Source of the DNA: Lichenicoccus sp965277665
GTDB lineage: Bacteria; Pseudomonadota; Alphaproteobacteria; Acetobacterales; Acetobacteraceae
Direction of reading: 5' to 3'
NCBI RefSeq assembly: GCF_965277665.1
Contig: NZ_OZ255835.1
Location: forward strand, 3,410,001 to 3,474,000
DNA length: 64,000 bases
The position numbers and the translations under genes were made by a program. The notes under the pieces are model-generated. The model saw only the letters and a list, made by a program, of their open reading frames with translations. It was not told the origin of the DNA and did no database searches. Below, piece by piece: positions 1 through 7,682 of this stretch. How positions within the stretch are numbered: the stretch's first letter is position 1; every line of letters begins with the position of its first letter.

Positions 1-1706
1 TGGACGGGCTGATGGGCCGGGCTGCGGATGCGGCCGGGATCCACTTCAAGCTGTTGAACCGCTCGAAAGGTCCCGCTGTGCAGGGCCCTCGCGCGCAGGC
101 TGACCGGTCGCTGTATCGCAGTGCGATCCAGATGCTGCTGGCCGAGACCGACGGCCTAATGATCGAGCCGGGTGCGGTCGACGATTTGCGGTTCGATGCG
201 CAAGGTCGCCTGTGCGGCGTGTTGTGCGCGGATGCCCGGGAGTTCGATGCCTCGGCGGTCGTGCTGACCGCGGGGACCTTTCTGCGTGGCGTTGTGCATT
301 TCGGTCTCTCGGCCAGCCCGGCGGGTCGTATCGGAGAGGCACCAGCCGCCCGGCTTGGCGCGCGCCTCCAGAGCCTGGCGCTGCCGATGGGGCGGCTGAA
401 AACCGGCACGCCGCCGAGACTGGCCCGCGACAGCATCGACTGGGCCTCGCTTGCCGAGGATGTCGGCGATGCCGAGCCCGAGCCGTTCAGCCCGCTGACC
501 CCCGCGATCACCAACCGGCAGGTGTCCTGTGGTGTCACCGCCACCAATGCGGCAACGCATGCGGTCATCGTCGAGAACCTGCAGTTGTCGGCGGTCTATG
601 GCGGGGCGCTCGCCGGCCGCGGGCCGCGCTATTGTCCCTCGATCGAAGACAAGGTGGTCCGGTTCAAGAACCGTGGCAGTCACCAAATCTTTCTCGAGCC
701 CGAAGCATTGCCCGGCAATCCGGGCTCCGATCTGGTCTATCCGAACGGCATTTCGACCAGCCTGCCGTTGGCCATCCAGCGGCGCTTCGTCGCCACGATC
801 CCTGGCCTCGAGCAGGCTCGCATCGTCCAGGCCGGCTATGCGGTGGAGTACGACTATGTCGATCCCCGGGCGCTGCTGCCGAGCTTGGAGCTCAAGACGA
901 TCAAGGGCGTCTTCCTGGCCGGGCAGATCAACGGAACCACCGGTTATGAGGAGGCTGCAGCGCAAGGCATCGTTGCGGGGATCAATGCGGCACGACGCGC
1001 CGACGGCACCGACGGGATCACGATCGATCGCGGCGCCGGCTATATCGGTGTCATGATCGACGACCTGACAACGCAGGGCGTGAGCGAACCCTATCGCATG
1101 TTCACGTCGCGCGCCGAGTACAGGCTGTCCTTGCGCGCCGACAATGCGGATCTGCGGCTGACCCGGCTGGGTATGCAGCTGGGGTGCGTCGGCGGTCCGC
1201 GCGGCACCAGCTTTTCACGAATAGAACGCGCAATTGCCGAGGCGGTGCAACGCGCTTCTGCTGAGAGCTACGACACCCGCACGCTGCGCAGGGCAGGATT
1301 TGCAGCGCCTGGCGACGGGCGCCAGAAGAGTTTGGCTGCAATGCTCTCAGGCGCTCCGATTGCCGACGAGCAGTTGCAAAAGCTCGCCCCCTGGTTCGTT
1401 GATCTGCCTGGCCGCGTTCGGCGCCACGTCGAGACGCAAGCGCGCTACAGCGGGTATCTCGGCCGCCAGTCGAGGGAGATCCGGCAGCTCGCCACGGAGA
1501 CGGCAATGACGTTGCCGCTCGACCTCGATTACGACCGCATCGGCGGCCTCAGCTCCGAGATGCGAGAGCGGCTGGCCGCCGCCCGGCCGGCGAGCTTCAG
1601 TGCGGCCCAGCGCGTCCCGGGCGTGACGCCTTCGGCTCTGGTGGCACTTCTGGGGTATCTGCAACAGGCAGGCCGGACAGCGCCGCCTGTGGATAGTTTC
1701 ACGTGA
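1..1706 (+). CDS. mnmG: tRNA uridine-5-carboxymethylaminomethyl(34) synthesis enzyme MnmG (5' partial)
   Basis: MnmG, with MnmE, installs the carboxymethylaminomethyl group at U34 of tRNAs, using FAD and methylenetetrahydrofolate. The reading frame is already open at the first base, and the visible protein begins in the conserved DGLMGRAADAAGIHFK stretch. The N-terminal FAD-binding GGGHAG region therefore lies outside the window. Family motifs seen include LNRSKGPAVQGPRAQADR near the visible start, GTPPR, YCPSIEDKVVRF and GQINGTTGYEEAAAQG. The C-terminal helical domain is complete. The stop overlaps the rsmG start by 4 bp (GTGA), and a parS site lies across the junction. The mnmG-rsmG-parA-parB order is classical for an origin-proximal locus. 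Confidence 0.96.
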   Translation, partial: DGLMGRAADAAGIHFKLLNRSKGPAVQGPRAQADRSLYRSAIQMLLAETDGLMIEPGAVDDLRFDAQGRLCGVLCADAREFDASAVVLTAGTFLRGVVHFGLSASPAGRIGEAPAARLGARLQSLALPMGRLKTGTPPRLARDSIDWASLAEDVGDAEPEPFSPLTPAITNRQVSCGVTATNAATHAVIVENLQLSAVYGGALAGRGPRYCPSIEDKVVRFKNRGSHQIFLEPEALPGNPGSDLVYPNGISTSLPLAIQRRFVATIPGLEQARIVQAGYAVEYDYVDPRALLPSLELKTIKGVFLAGQINGTTGYEEAAAQGIVAGINAARRADGTDGITIDRGAGYIGVMIDDLTTQGVSEPYRMFTSRAEYRLSLRADNADLRLTRLGMQLGCVGGPRGTSFSRIERAIAEAVQRASAESYDTRTLRRAGFAAPGDGRQKSLAAMLSGAPIADEQLQKLAPWFVDLPGRVRRHVETQARYSGYLGRQSREIRQLATETAMTLPLDLDYDRIGGLSSEMRERLAAARPASFSAAQRVPGVTPSALVALLGYLQQAGRTAPPVDSFT

Positions 1707-1710
1707 AACA
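1695..1710. promoter_or_regulatory. parS centromere site (ParB binding)
   Basis: The sequence AGTTTCACGTGAAACA matches the universal parS consensus TGTTTCACGTGAAACA at 15 of 16 positions, with the 14-bp palindromic core GTTTCACGTGAAAC intact. It lies on top of the mnmG stop and the rsmG start, so both reading frames must accommodate it. The parB gene lies 1.4 kb downstream. ParB loading at parS near the origin is established for this system; use of this particular site is inferred. Confidence 0.9.
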
Positions 1711-2320
1711 CCAGCGGGATATGCTGAAAGAGGACGTGTCAGAAGCGGTGATCGCACGCCTGACGGTCTTTGCGGACCTGCTGACGCGCTGGAACAGCCG
1801 GATCAATCTCGTGGCCCCCAGCGACCTCGACCAGCTCTGGGACCGGCATATTGCCGATTGCGTCCAGCTTTTTGGCCTGATCGCCAGACATGAGGCGGTT
1901 ACCGATCTCGGGAGCGGAGCTGGTTTTCCCGGCCTGATTATGGCGATCTGTGGCTGCGACGGCGTGACCCTGGTGGAGGCCGACGGCCGCAAGTGCAGCT
2001 TCCTGCGGGAAGCCGCCCGTGCAAGCGGCGTTCACGTCACCATCGTCAACAGCCGGATCGAGGATGCCAGACTTCCGGCCGCCGACGTGGTGACAGCGCG
2101 CGCGCTCGCACCACTGCCACGGTTGTTGGATTGGGCGCAGCCACTGCTCACAGGGGGCGGCAGATGCCTGTTCCTGAAGGGCCGTAAGGCCGAGGAGGAA
2201 TTGACCGCGGTAAGATCGCGGTGGCACATGATGGTCGCACGGACCCAGAGTCGGACTGATCCGGATGGCGTGATCCTGAGCCTGAGCCAGATCAGGCGCG
2301 TGGCGCCCATGAACTGCTAG
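1703..2320 (+). CDS. rsmG: 16S rRNA (guanine(527)-N7)-methyltransferase RsmG
   Basis: RsmG methylates N7 of G527 in 16S rRNA using S-adenosylmethionine. The 205-residue product has the usual family length. It shows WNSRINLVAPSD near residue 30, the GidB motif RHIADCVQL, the SAM-binding DLGSGAGFPG near residue 70, and VVTARALAPLP further on. It starts at a GTG that overlaps the mnmG stop by 4 bp, implying translational coupling. The start codon lies inside the parS palindrome. It is followed at close range by parA, whose start codon is unusual. Confidence 0.95.
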   Translation: MKHQRDMLKEDVSEAVIARLTVFADLLTRWNSRINLVAPSDLDQLWDRHIADCVQLFGLIARHEAVTDLGSGAGFPGLIMAICGCDGVTLVEADGRKCSFLREAARASGVHVTIVNSRIEDARLPAADVVTARALAPLPRLLDWAQPLLTGGGRCLFLKGRKAEEELTAVRSRWHMMVARTQSRTDPDGVILSLSQIRRVAPMNC

Positions 2321-2333
2321 CGGCGAGGCCCCC

Positions 2334-3134
2334 ATTCCCCACATCATCGCGATCGCCAACCAGAAGGGCGGCGTCGGCAAGACCACCACGGCGATCAACC
2401 TCGCCACCTCCCTCGCCGGAACCGGCCTGCGCATCCTCCTGATCGACCTCGACCCACAAGGCAATGCTTCGACCGGGCTGGGCCTGGAATATGGCGCCCG
2501 CAGAACCGGCAGCTACGCGGTGCTGGCCGATCATCAACCGCTCGCTGGCCTGGTGCGCGAGACCATCGTGGAGCGGCTTTCCCTCTTGCCCGCCGACACC
2601 GAGCTTGCAGGTGCGGAAATCGAGCTCGTGAGCTACGACCGGCGGGAATTCCTGCTGCGCGAGGCTTTGTCGGCAGATCGGTCCGAGGAACTCCCCTACG
2701 ACTTCATCCTGATCGACTGCCCGCCAAGCCTCGGGCTGCTGACGCTCAATGCCCTGGTCGCGGCGGATGGTGTGCTGGTGCCGCTGCAATGCGAATTCTT
2801 CGCTCTTGAAGGGGTGAGCCATCTGGTTCGGACCATCGAACGGGTTCGCCGGGCCTTCAACCCGCAACTTTATCTGCAGGGGCTGGTACTGACCATGTTC
2901 GACCGGCGCAATAACCTCTCGGAACTGGTGGCAGAGGATGCTCGCGGCTTTTTCGGTGCGCAGGTGTTCGAAACGCTGATCCCGCGCAACATCCGCATTT
3001 CCGAAGCACAGAGCCACGGCAAGCCGGCGTCGGTGTATGACTCCAAGTCCGCCGGATCGCTGGCCTACGCCAAACTCGCGGACGAGCTTGTTGACCGGCT
3101 TCGATCGGATGCCGGTCGGAGCGTCTCCCGGTGA
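2334..3134 (+). CDS. parA: Chromosome partitioning ATPase ParA (apparent ATT start)
   Basis: ParA is the Walker-type ATPase that moves ParB-parS complexes during origin segregation. The deviant Walker A motif KGGVGKTT is clear near residue 11, followed by DLDPQGNAS and the DCPPSLGLLT motif. In frame, a TGA at 2310 closes the region upstream, and no ATG, GTG or TTG lies between it and the first conserved residues. The best fit to the family N-terminus (PHIIAIANQKGG) is an ATT codon at 2334, preceded by GGCGAGG at a sensible distance. The next ATG-type start would delete the P-loop. The length of 266 residues is normal. The stop overlaps the parB GTG. An assembly error at the start codon remains possible. 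Confidence 0.9.
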   Translation: MPHIIAIANQKGGVGKTTTAINLATSLAGTGLRILLIDLDPQGNASTGLGLEYGARRTGSYAVLADHQPLAGLVRETIVERLSLLPADTELAGAEIELVSYDRREFLLREALSADRSEELPYDFILIDCPPSLGLLTLNALVAADGVLVPLQCEFFALEGVSHLVRTIERVRRAFNPQLYLQGLVLTMFDRRNNLSELVAEDARGFFGAQVFETLIPRNIRISEAQSHGKPASVYDSKSAGSLAYAKLADELVDRLRSDAGRSVSR

Positions 3135-4027
3135 GCCGCAGGAAGGAGCCGCCACCATCGCGTCTGGGGCGTGGTCTGGCGGCACTCCTGGGCGACACGC
3201 CGCCCACCCTGTCTCCCAGTCCCGCAGCCGAATCCTCCATACAGCGCCTGCCGGTTGAGGCACTCGAAGCAGGGCCGTTCCAGCCGAGGCAGGCCATGGA
3301 GCCGGGGGCTCTCGCGGAGCTGGCGGCGTCCATCCGATCACGCGGCATCCTGCAGCCGATCCTGGCACGTCCCGACCCGGCACGCCCTGGTATCTTCCAG
3401 ATCATCGCCGGGGAGCGGCGGTGGCGGGCGGCGCAACTCGCCGGACTGCATGAAGTGCCGGTGCATATCCGATCCCTGGATGACGGCGATGCCATGGCAG
3501 CCGCCCTGGTCGAGAACCTGCAACGCCAGGACCTGAATCCCATCGAGGAAGCGGACGGTCTGCAGCGGCTCATCGGCGAGTTCGGGCTGTCGCATGACGA
3601 GCTGGCCGGTGCGATCGGAAAATCGCGGAGTCACGTCGCCAACACCGTGCGACTGCTGCAATTGCCGCAGACCGTCCGGCGGGAAGTCGAAAACGGAGCG
3701 CTGAGTGCAGGCCATGCCCGGGCGCTCCTCGGCCACCCCGACCCCGCAAAAGCAGCTCTGAAGGTCATTGCGCAACGTTTGACCGTCCGGCAGACCGAGG
3801 CTCTGGCGCATGAGCAGCATACGGCGTCCCGGCTCATGCCGGATCGGCGGCCACGGCCGGACGACGCCGCGCGCAAGGATCCGGAGATCGCGGCGCTGGA
3901 ACGGAGCCTGCGGGAGAAGCTCGGGTTGCGTGTCCAGATCACCTTCGACGGCAAGGGCGGCAACCTCAGGATCCTCTATGACAACCTGGATCAGCTCGAC
4001 GGCGTGCTTGCCCTGCTGAACCAGTAG
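3131..4027 (+). CDS. parB: Chromosome partitioning protein ParB
   Basis: ParB is the CTPase and DNA-binding clamp that loads at parS and spreads along nearby DNA. The N-terminus SRLGRGLAALLGD is typical of chromosomal ParB and interacts with ParA. Later come the sulfiredoxin-like CTP-binding domain with FQPRQ and the GERRWRAA motif, the ENLQRQDLNPIEEA box, and a helix-turn-helix around IGKSRSHVANTVRLLQLP. A short C-terminal dimerisation region ends in NLDQLDGVLALLNQ. The 298-residue length is usual. The GTG start overlaps the parA stop by 4 bp. A parS site lies 1.4 kb upstream. Confidence 0.97.
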   Translation: MSRRKEPPPSRLGRGLAALLGDTPPTLSPSPAAESSIQRLPVEALEAGPFQPRQAMEPGALAELAASIRSRGILQPILARPDPARPGIFQIIAGERRWRAAQLAGLHEVPVHIRSLDDGDAMAAALVENLQRQDLNPIEEADGLQRLIGEFGLSHDELAGAIGKSRSHVANTVRLLQLPQTVRREVENGALSAGHARALLGHPDPAKAALKVIAQRLTVRQTEALAHEQHTASRLMPDRRPRPDDAARKDPEIAALERSLREKLGLRVQITFDGKGGNLRILYDNLDQLDGVLALLNQ

Positions 4028-4035
4028 CGCGGGAC

Positions 4036-4053
4036 CATGATCGCTTGATCATG
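4036..4053. other. Inverted repeat after parB
   Basis: CATGATC and GATCATG form a perfect 7-bp stem around a 4-base loop, 9 bp after the parB stop. No U-rich tract follows on either strand, so it is only a weak candidate terminator. The rest of 4054-4205 shows no gene that I can support; a promoter for the tRNA is expected there but not obvious. Confidence 0.4.
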
Positions 4054-4205
4054 CCGCACTCCGACAGTCGCATCGGCGGCCGGCACCGATCCGCTCTGCG
4101 ATCTCGCGTCGACAGCGTGCTTTAGTCTCTTGCGCCCGGCGCAGTCCTGTCCTACTTCCCCTGCCACCGGAGCGAAGCTGGTTGCGCGCTTTCGGTCGCG
4201 ATCGT

Positions 4206-4281
<76 letters not shown>

Positions 4282-4314
4282 CGATCCGATCGGTATGTAT
4301 CGCAGAGCCCGGGG

Positions 4315-5463
4315 TCAGCGTCCTGGCAGCTTCAAATCGAACGCCCTGAGGACCGCAGGCGAGAGCTGTGACGCCGAGCGGAAGGCGTGCGCGTCGATGC
4401 CGAACCCCATCTGATCGTCCAGGGCCCAGATCGACCAGGGCAGATTCAAATGATCTGCGGACATACGCATGGCCTGCAGATACCGCATCCGGCTGCCCGG
4501 ATTGATCATGCCCATCGCACCGAGCTCGGTCATTGCGACCGAAACCCCGTGTGCATGTCCCCAGTCGGTGGCCCGACGAAGATTATGCTCCAGCGAGCCC
4601 TGATCAGAGTGCAGGGAGCACCAGTATTGCGCAACCTGCTGGGTATGGCTGTCGTGGATAGGCGCGATGGCGCGCTTGCAGACCGGGTCATCATTGGCCG
4701 GAAACGGCAGATAATCTGCAAGCTCCGTCTTGTTTGTCGCGGGATCCCAGAAGCCGAGAAGCGTGAACAAGGCTGGGTCATACGTGTGGAAGCTGTAGAT
4801 GACGTTCCGGTCCGATACCGGCTGCACCTTCAGCAGACCGTCGATACTGCTCCATTCGTCGCCGGTGAGAATCACGGTGGCAGTGGGCAACGACCTGCGA
4901 ACGACTGCCAGAAGCTGGGCCTGCAGCGCGTCCCACTGCGGCGACTCCTTCACAGACGGTTCATTGACCAGTTCCGGAAATGTCATCGCTGCGGGAAAAC
5001 GGCGGAGGGCTGGTGCCAGATCGTGCCAGAAACCGAACAGCTTGTCTCGCGCGCCAGCATTGCTGGTCAGATCCCAGTTCTGCATCAATTCCGGGTGTGG
5101 CTCCACCATCGCCGCAAGACCTGCACGCTCGATGCGGGCGATCGCGTCAAGAAGCGCCTGCAGCTTCTGCGGATCAATCCGGTTGCCCTGCATGACTTCC
5201 TCTGGACCCACCGCTAGCCGGACATAGGTGAAGCCGCTGCGCTGCAAGGAAACAAGCGAGGCCTCGTCGAGATACGACCGCATGGCTGAGGCCGCATTGC
5301 TTGGCGGGAAGCGGAACCAGTGCGAAATGTTTATGCCTCGCGCCAGCATGGCGATCCGTGCCGACGGCGCGTCCGCCATGACCGAACCGGTCAGCAGACA
5401 GCCGAGCGCAAAAGCCACGGAGACGACGCCGGCCCACCCCCTGAGGAACGTCGATAGCCTCAT
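4315..5463 (-). CDS. Secreted glycoside hydrolase family 5 (cellulase-like) protein
   Basis: This is a predicted exported TIM-barrel glycosidase. From the chosen ATG the protein (382 residues) begins with an arginine and a long hydrophobic stretch ending near MADAPSA, a plausible Sec signal peptide. A longer start 51 bp upstream would put 17 residues before the signal, so I reject it. The mature part has the GH5 opening RGINISHWFRFP, the NEP motif near residue 167 (acid/base Glu) and TELGAMG near residue 313 (nucleophile Glu). HTYDP and WSIWALDD are also typical. Substrate is unknown; beta-glucans such as cellulose are common for the family. It stands alone between tRNA-Lys and hemJ. Confidence 0.85.
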   Translation of the reverse strand: MRLSTFLRGWAGVVSVAFALGCLLTGSVMADAPSARIAMLARGINISHWFRFPPSNAASAMRSYLDEASLVSLQRSGFTYVRLAVGPEEVMQGNRIDPQKLQALLDAIARIERAGLAAMVEPHPELMQNWDLTSNAGARDKLFGFWHDLAPALRRFPAAMTFPELVNEPSVKESPQWDALQAQLLAVVRRSLPTATVILTGDEWSSIDGLLKVQPVSDRNVIYSFHTYDPALFTLLGFWDPATNKTELADYLPFPANDDPVCKRAIAPIHDSHTQQVAQYWCSLHSDQGSLEHNLRRATDWGHAHGVSVAMTELGAMGMINPGSRMRYLQAMRMSADHLNLPWSIWALDDQMGFGIDAHAFRSASQLSPAVLRAFDLKLPGR

Positions 5464-5540
5464 GAGTGGGCGCCTTTCACAGTTTGCGGGCATCATGCTT
5501 TCTGAAACGTCCAAGGCGGGATACGGAACTTCGTCACTGG

Positions 5541-5990
5541 TCAGAACGGTTGCACGATCGCCATAATGACAATCACCAGCATCAGCACGGTCGGAACTTC
5601 ATTTGCGACCCGAAAATATCTCTCGGACCTGGTGTTGCGGTCCAGCGCGAAATCACGGCGCCAGCGCGCGCAGGCCCCATGGAAGCCTGCCATCAATAAT
5701 GCACTCCCCAGCTTCACCCACCACCAACCGGCGTGCCAGTCGACCGCTCCGGGGGTGAGCACCAGCAGCAAGCCGAACAAGAAAGACGCCACCATGGCGG
5801 GGTTCATGATCTGACGGAGCAGACGTCGTTCCATCGTTTTGAAGAGTTCACTCTGCGCCGATCCGGCCGCCGCCTGACAATGATAGACAAATAGCCTCGG
5901 CAGGTAGAACAGCCCGGCCATCCAGGCGATCACCGCCATCACATGCAGCGACTTCTCCCAAAGCAGATAAGGTCCGAGGGCCGCGATCAC
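5541..5990 (-). CDS. hemJ: Protoporphyrinogen IX oxidase HemJ
   Basis: HemJ is a small membrane protein that oxidises protoporphyrinogen IX to protoporphyrin IX late in heme synthesis. The 149-residue sequence has several predicted transmembrane helices and the family residues LHVMAVIAWMAGLFYLPRLFVYH, with the essential His early and the conserved RR/Lys region later (MERRLLRQIMNPAM, WWVKLGSALLM). The C-terminus RYFRVANEVPTVLML is typical. It starts at a GTG overlapping the stop of the HAD remnant and lies in one run with hemE, consistent with a heme operon. Confidence 0.93.
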   Translation of the reverse strand: MIAALGPYLLWEKSLHVMAVIAWMAGLFYLPRLFVYHCQAAAGSAQSELFKTMERRLLRQIMNPAMVASFLFGLLLVLTPGAVDWHAGWWWVKLGSALLMAGFHGACARWRRDFALDRNTRSERYFRVANEVPTVLMLVIVIMAIVQPF

Positions 5991-6334
5991 GAGACGTGGG
6001 TTCCGTGTGGCGCGTGCATCAACAAGGGAGCCAGTTCATCGAGGTGCCTGATCCTGTGGACGATCTGGCCAGGAGCATCGGACAAAGCCGGCACCACGAG
6101 GTCGCCATCAGGACGCAGCACGATGCAGGCCATCCCGGCGGCTCTCGCTGCGATCATGCCAAGCGCCTTGCCGGCGAAGCGTTGCCGCATCGCTACGTCA
6201 GTGAGGCTGTACCCACAGGCGCGTATCTCCGCGGCGCCCAGCCGGTTTGCAGGCGGCTCGCTGTCGATCAGCACCCCGTCGCCATCGAAGATCACCAGCC
6301 GCAACGGGGCCCGTGTCAGGCGCCGGTCAAGCAT
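5987..6334 (-). pseudogene. HAD-superfamily phosphatase, internally deleted
   Basis: The 115-residue frame begins as a normal HAD phosphatase: VIFDGDGVLIDSEP contains the DxD nucleophile motif, and the start of a cap domain follows. After RFAGKALG it jumps directly to IAARAAGMACIVLRPDGD, which resembles the stretch after motif IV at the end of such proteins. About 100 residues, including the motif II Thr/Ser, the motif III Lys and the motif IV acidic pair, are missing, so catalysis is not expected. The deletion is in frame, and the overlaps with hemE (8 bp) and hemJ (GTGA) are retained, so translational coupling through it may persist. Residual function as a small protein cannot be excluded. 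Confidence 0.75.
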
Positions 6335-7382
6335 GCCTGACGGCCTCGACGAGTGCTGCGACATGCTCCGGCGGAGTCTGCGGCAACACGCCGTGGCCGA
6401 GATTGAACACGTGCGGACGGCCGCGCACCACGGTGCGGATCGCCTCGATGGCGTCGGCGAGGGAGCGGCCGCCGGCCAGCAGCGCAAGCGGGTCGAGATT
6501 GCCTTGGGTCGTGATGCCGGTGGGCAGCAGGGTGGACGCCACCTCCAGATCGACCCCGGTATCCAGTCCAACGGCCTGCACGCCGGTCAGCGTGGCATAG
6601 CGCCCGACCGAGACACCGCCGAGACGAGGAAAGCCGATGACCGGGATCTCAGGATAGCTGGCATGGACGGCCTGCACGATCGCCCGGGCCGGAGCGATCA
6701 CATGACGGGCGAACTCTCCGGGTGGCAGCAAGCCGGCCCAGCTGTCAAACAGCATCACCGCTTCGGCGCCGGCTTCGATCTGGGCGCAGAGCATGTCCGC
6801 CGTCGAGTGGATGAGCAGCGCCATCAACCGCTCGAACAAGACCGGCTCCGAGTAGGCCATCAGACGCGTGTGTGCGAACTCGCGCGAGCCGCCGCCATCG
6901 ACCATGTAGCAGGCCACCGTGAACGGGGCGCCGGCGAAACCGATGAGGGTTGTTCCGCCGCCGGGCGCCACTCCCACTCCGGCCGGAGCATCGAGGGCCG
7001 CGCGTAGTCGCCGCAGAGCTTCCATGACCGGCGCGGTGCGCTCGACGACGCGTCGGGGATCCAGCCGGGCCAGGTCCGCTCTGCTGCGGATTGGCTCGAG
7101 CACCGGGCCGGTGCCATCGACGAAGTGCAGGCTCTGACCCATGGCCCACGGCAGGATCAGGATATCGCTGAACAGGATGGCCCCATCCATCCCGAAACGG
7201 CGGATCGGCTGCAAGGTCAGTTCGGTCGCGATATCAGGGGTCATGCAGCGGGTGATGAAGTCCGCCTGTGCCCGCATGGCGCGGAACTCGGGCAGATACC
7301 GGCCGGCTTGGCGCATCAGCCAGACCGGCGGCGGCCAGACGGCCTCCCCGCCCAGCGCACGCAGCAATCGCTTCGTGGTCAT
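6327..7382 (-). CDS. hemE: Uroporphyrinogen decarboxylase HemE
   Basis: HemE decarboxylates the four acetate side chains of uroporphyrinogen III to give coproporphyrinogen III. The N-terminal signature PPVWLMRQAGRYLPEFR is intact near residue 18. Later come ILILPWAMG, GFAGAPFTVACYMVDGG, LFDSWAGLL and the C-terminal HVFNLGHGVLPQTPPEHV. At 351 residues it is full length. It heads the minus-strand hemE-(HAD remnant)-hemJ run. Its start borders the candidate replication origin, as hemE does in Caulobacter and Rickettsia. Confidence 0.97.
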   Translation of the reverse strand: MTTKRLLRALGGEAVWPPPVWLMRQAGRYLPEFRAMRAQADFITRCMTPDIATELTLQPIRRFGMDGAILFSDILILPWAMGQSLHFVDGTGPVLEPIRSRADLARLDPRRVVERTAPVMEALRRLRAALDAPAGVGVAPGGGTTLIGFAGAPFTVACYMVDGGGSREFAHTRLMAYSEPVLFERLMALLIHSTADMLCAQIEAGAEAVMLFDSWAGLLPPGEFARHVIAPARAIVQAVHASYPEIPVIGFPRLGGVSVGRYATLTGVQAVGLDTGVDLEVASTLLPTGITTQGNLDPLALLAGGRSLADAIEAIRTVVRGRPHVFNLGHGVLPQTPPEHVAALVEAVRHA

Positions 7383-7682
7383 CGTCCGTCACTCGTCCCC
7401 AGCAGCCTGTCTCTCCTCTAACCAGGAAAGAAGAAGAAAGAAATGGAGTGGTAGGTGTAGGTCCCTGTGGAAGACGGGGTACCCGCGTTTCGCAAAACGT
7501 ACCCCGACTTCTCCACAGGATGTACAGACCGCGGCGGCTTCTGGAGTCAGACGGGTTGAGGATTATCCAGAAGTTGCCGACAGGCCGCTGTGTACAACCC
7601 CCCGTACCAAGCCGGAAGCGTCCCATCAACACGACTCGGTACAACCGGGGCATCACTGCTTTTCATCCCCAAGTACCCCGAT
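7383..7682. other. Candidate chromosomal replication origin (oriC) between hemE and maf
   Basis: This 300-bp gene-free stretch separates divergent hemE and maf. It holds near-matches to the DnaA box TTATCCACA: TTCTCCACA at 7509-7517 (one mismatch), TTATCCAGA at 7563-7571 (one), TTGTACACA on the minus strand of 7589-7597 (one) and TCTTCCACA on the minus strand of 7466-7474 (two). A purine-rich, lower-GC run (7424-7445) adjoins them. Two GANTC sites (7544-7548, 7633-7637) and seven GTAC tetramers occur. parAB and parS lie within 6 kb. In several alphaproteobacteria the origin borders hemE. Origin function is inferred; no perfect DnaA box is present. Confidence 0.6.
7464..7519. repeat. Large imperfect inverted repeat carrying the DnaA-like boxes
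   Basis: The left arm at 7464-7482 and the right arm at 7499-7519 are inverted copies of each other except for a 2-base insertion and one mismatch. They are separated by 16 bases. The outer part of each arm contains the DnaA-like half (CCTGTGGA) and the inner part ends in GGGGTAC/GTACCCC. It lies inside the candidate origin and could extrude as a cruciform or hold paired DnaA molecules; that role is inferred. Confidence 0.7.
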
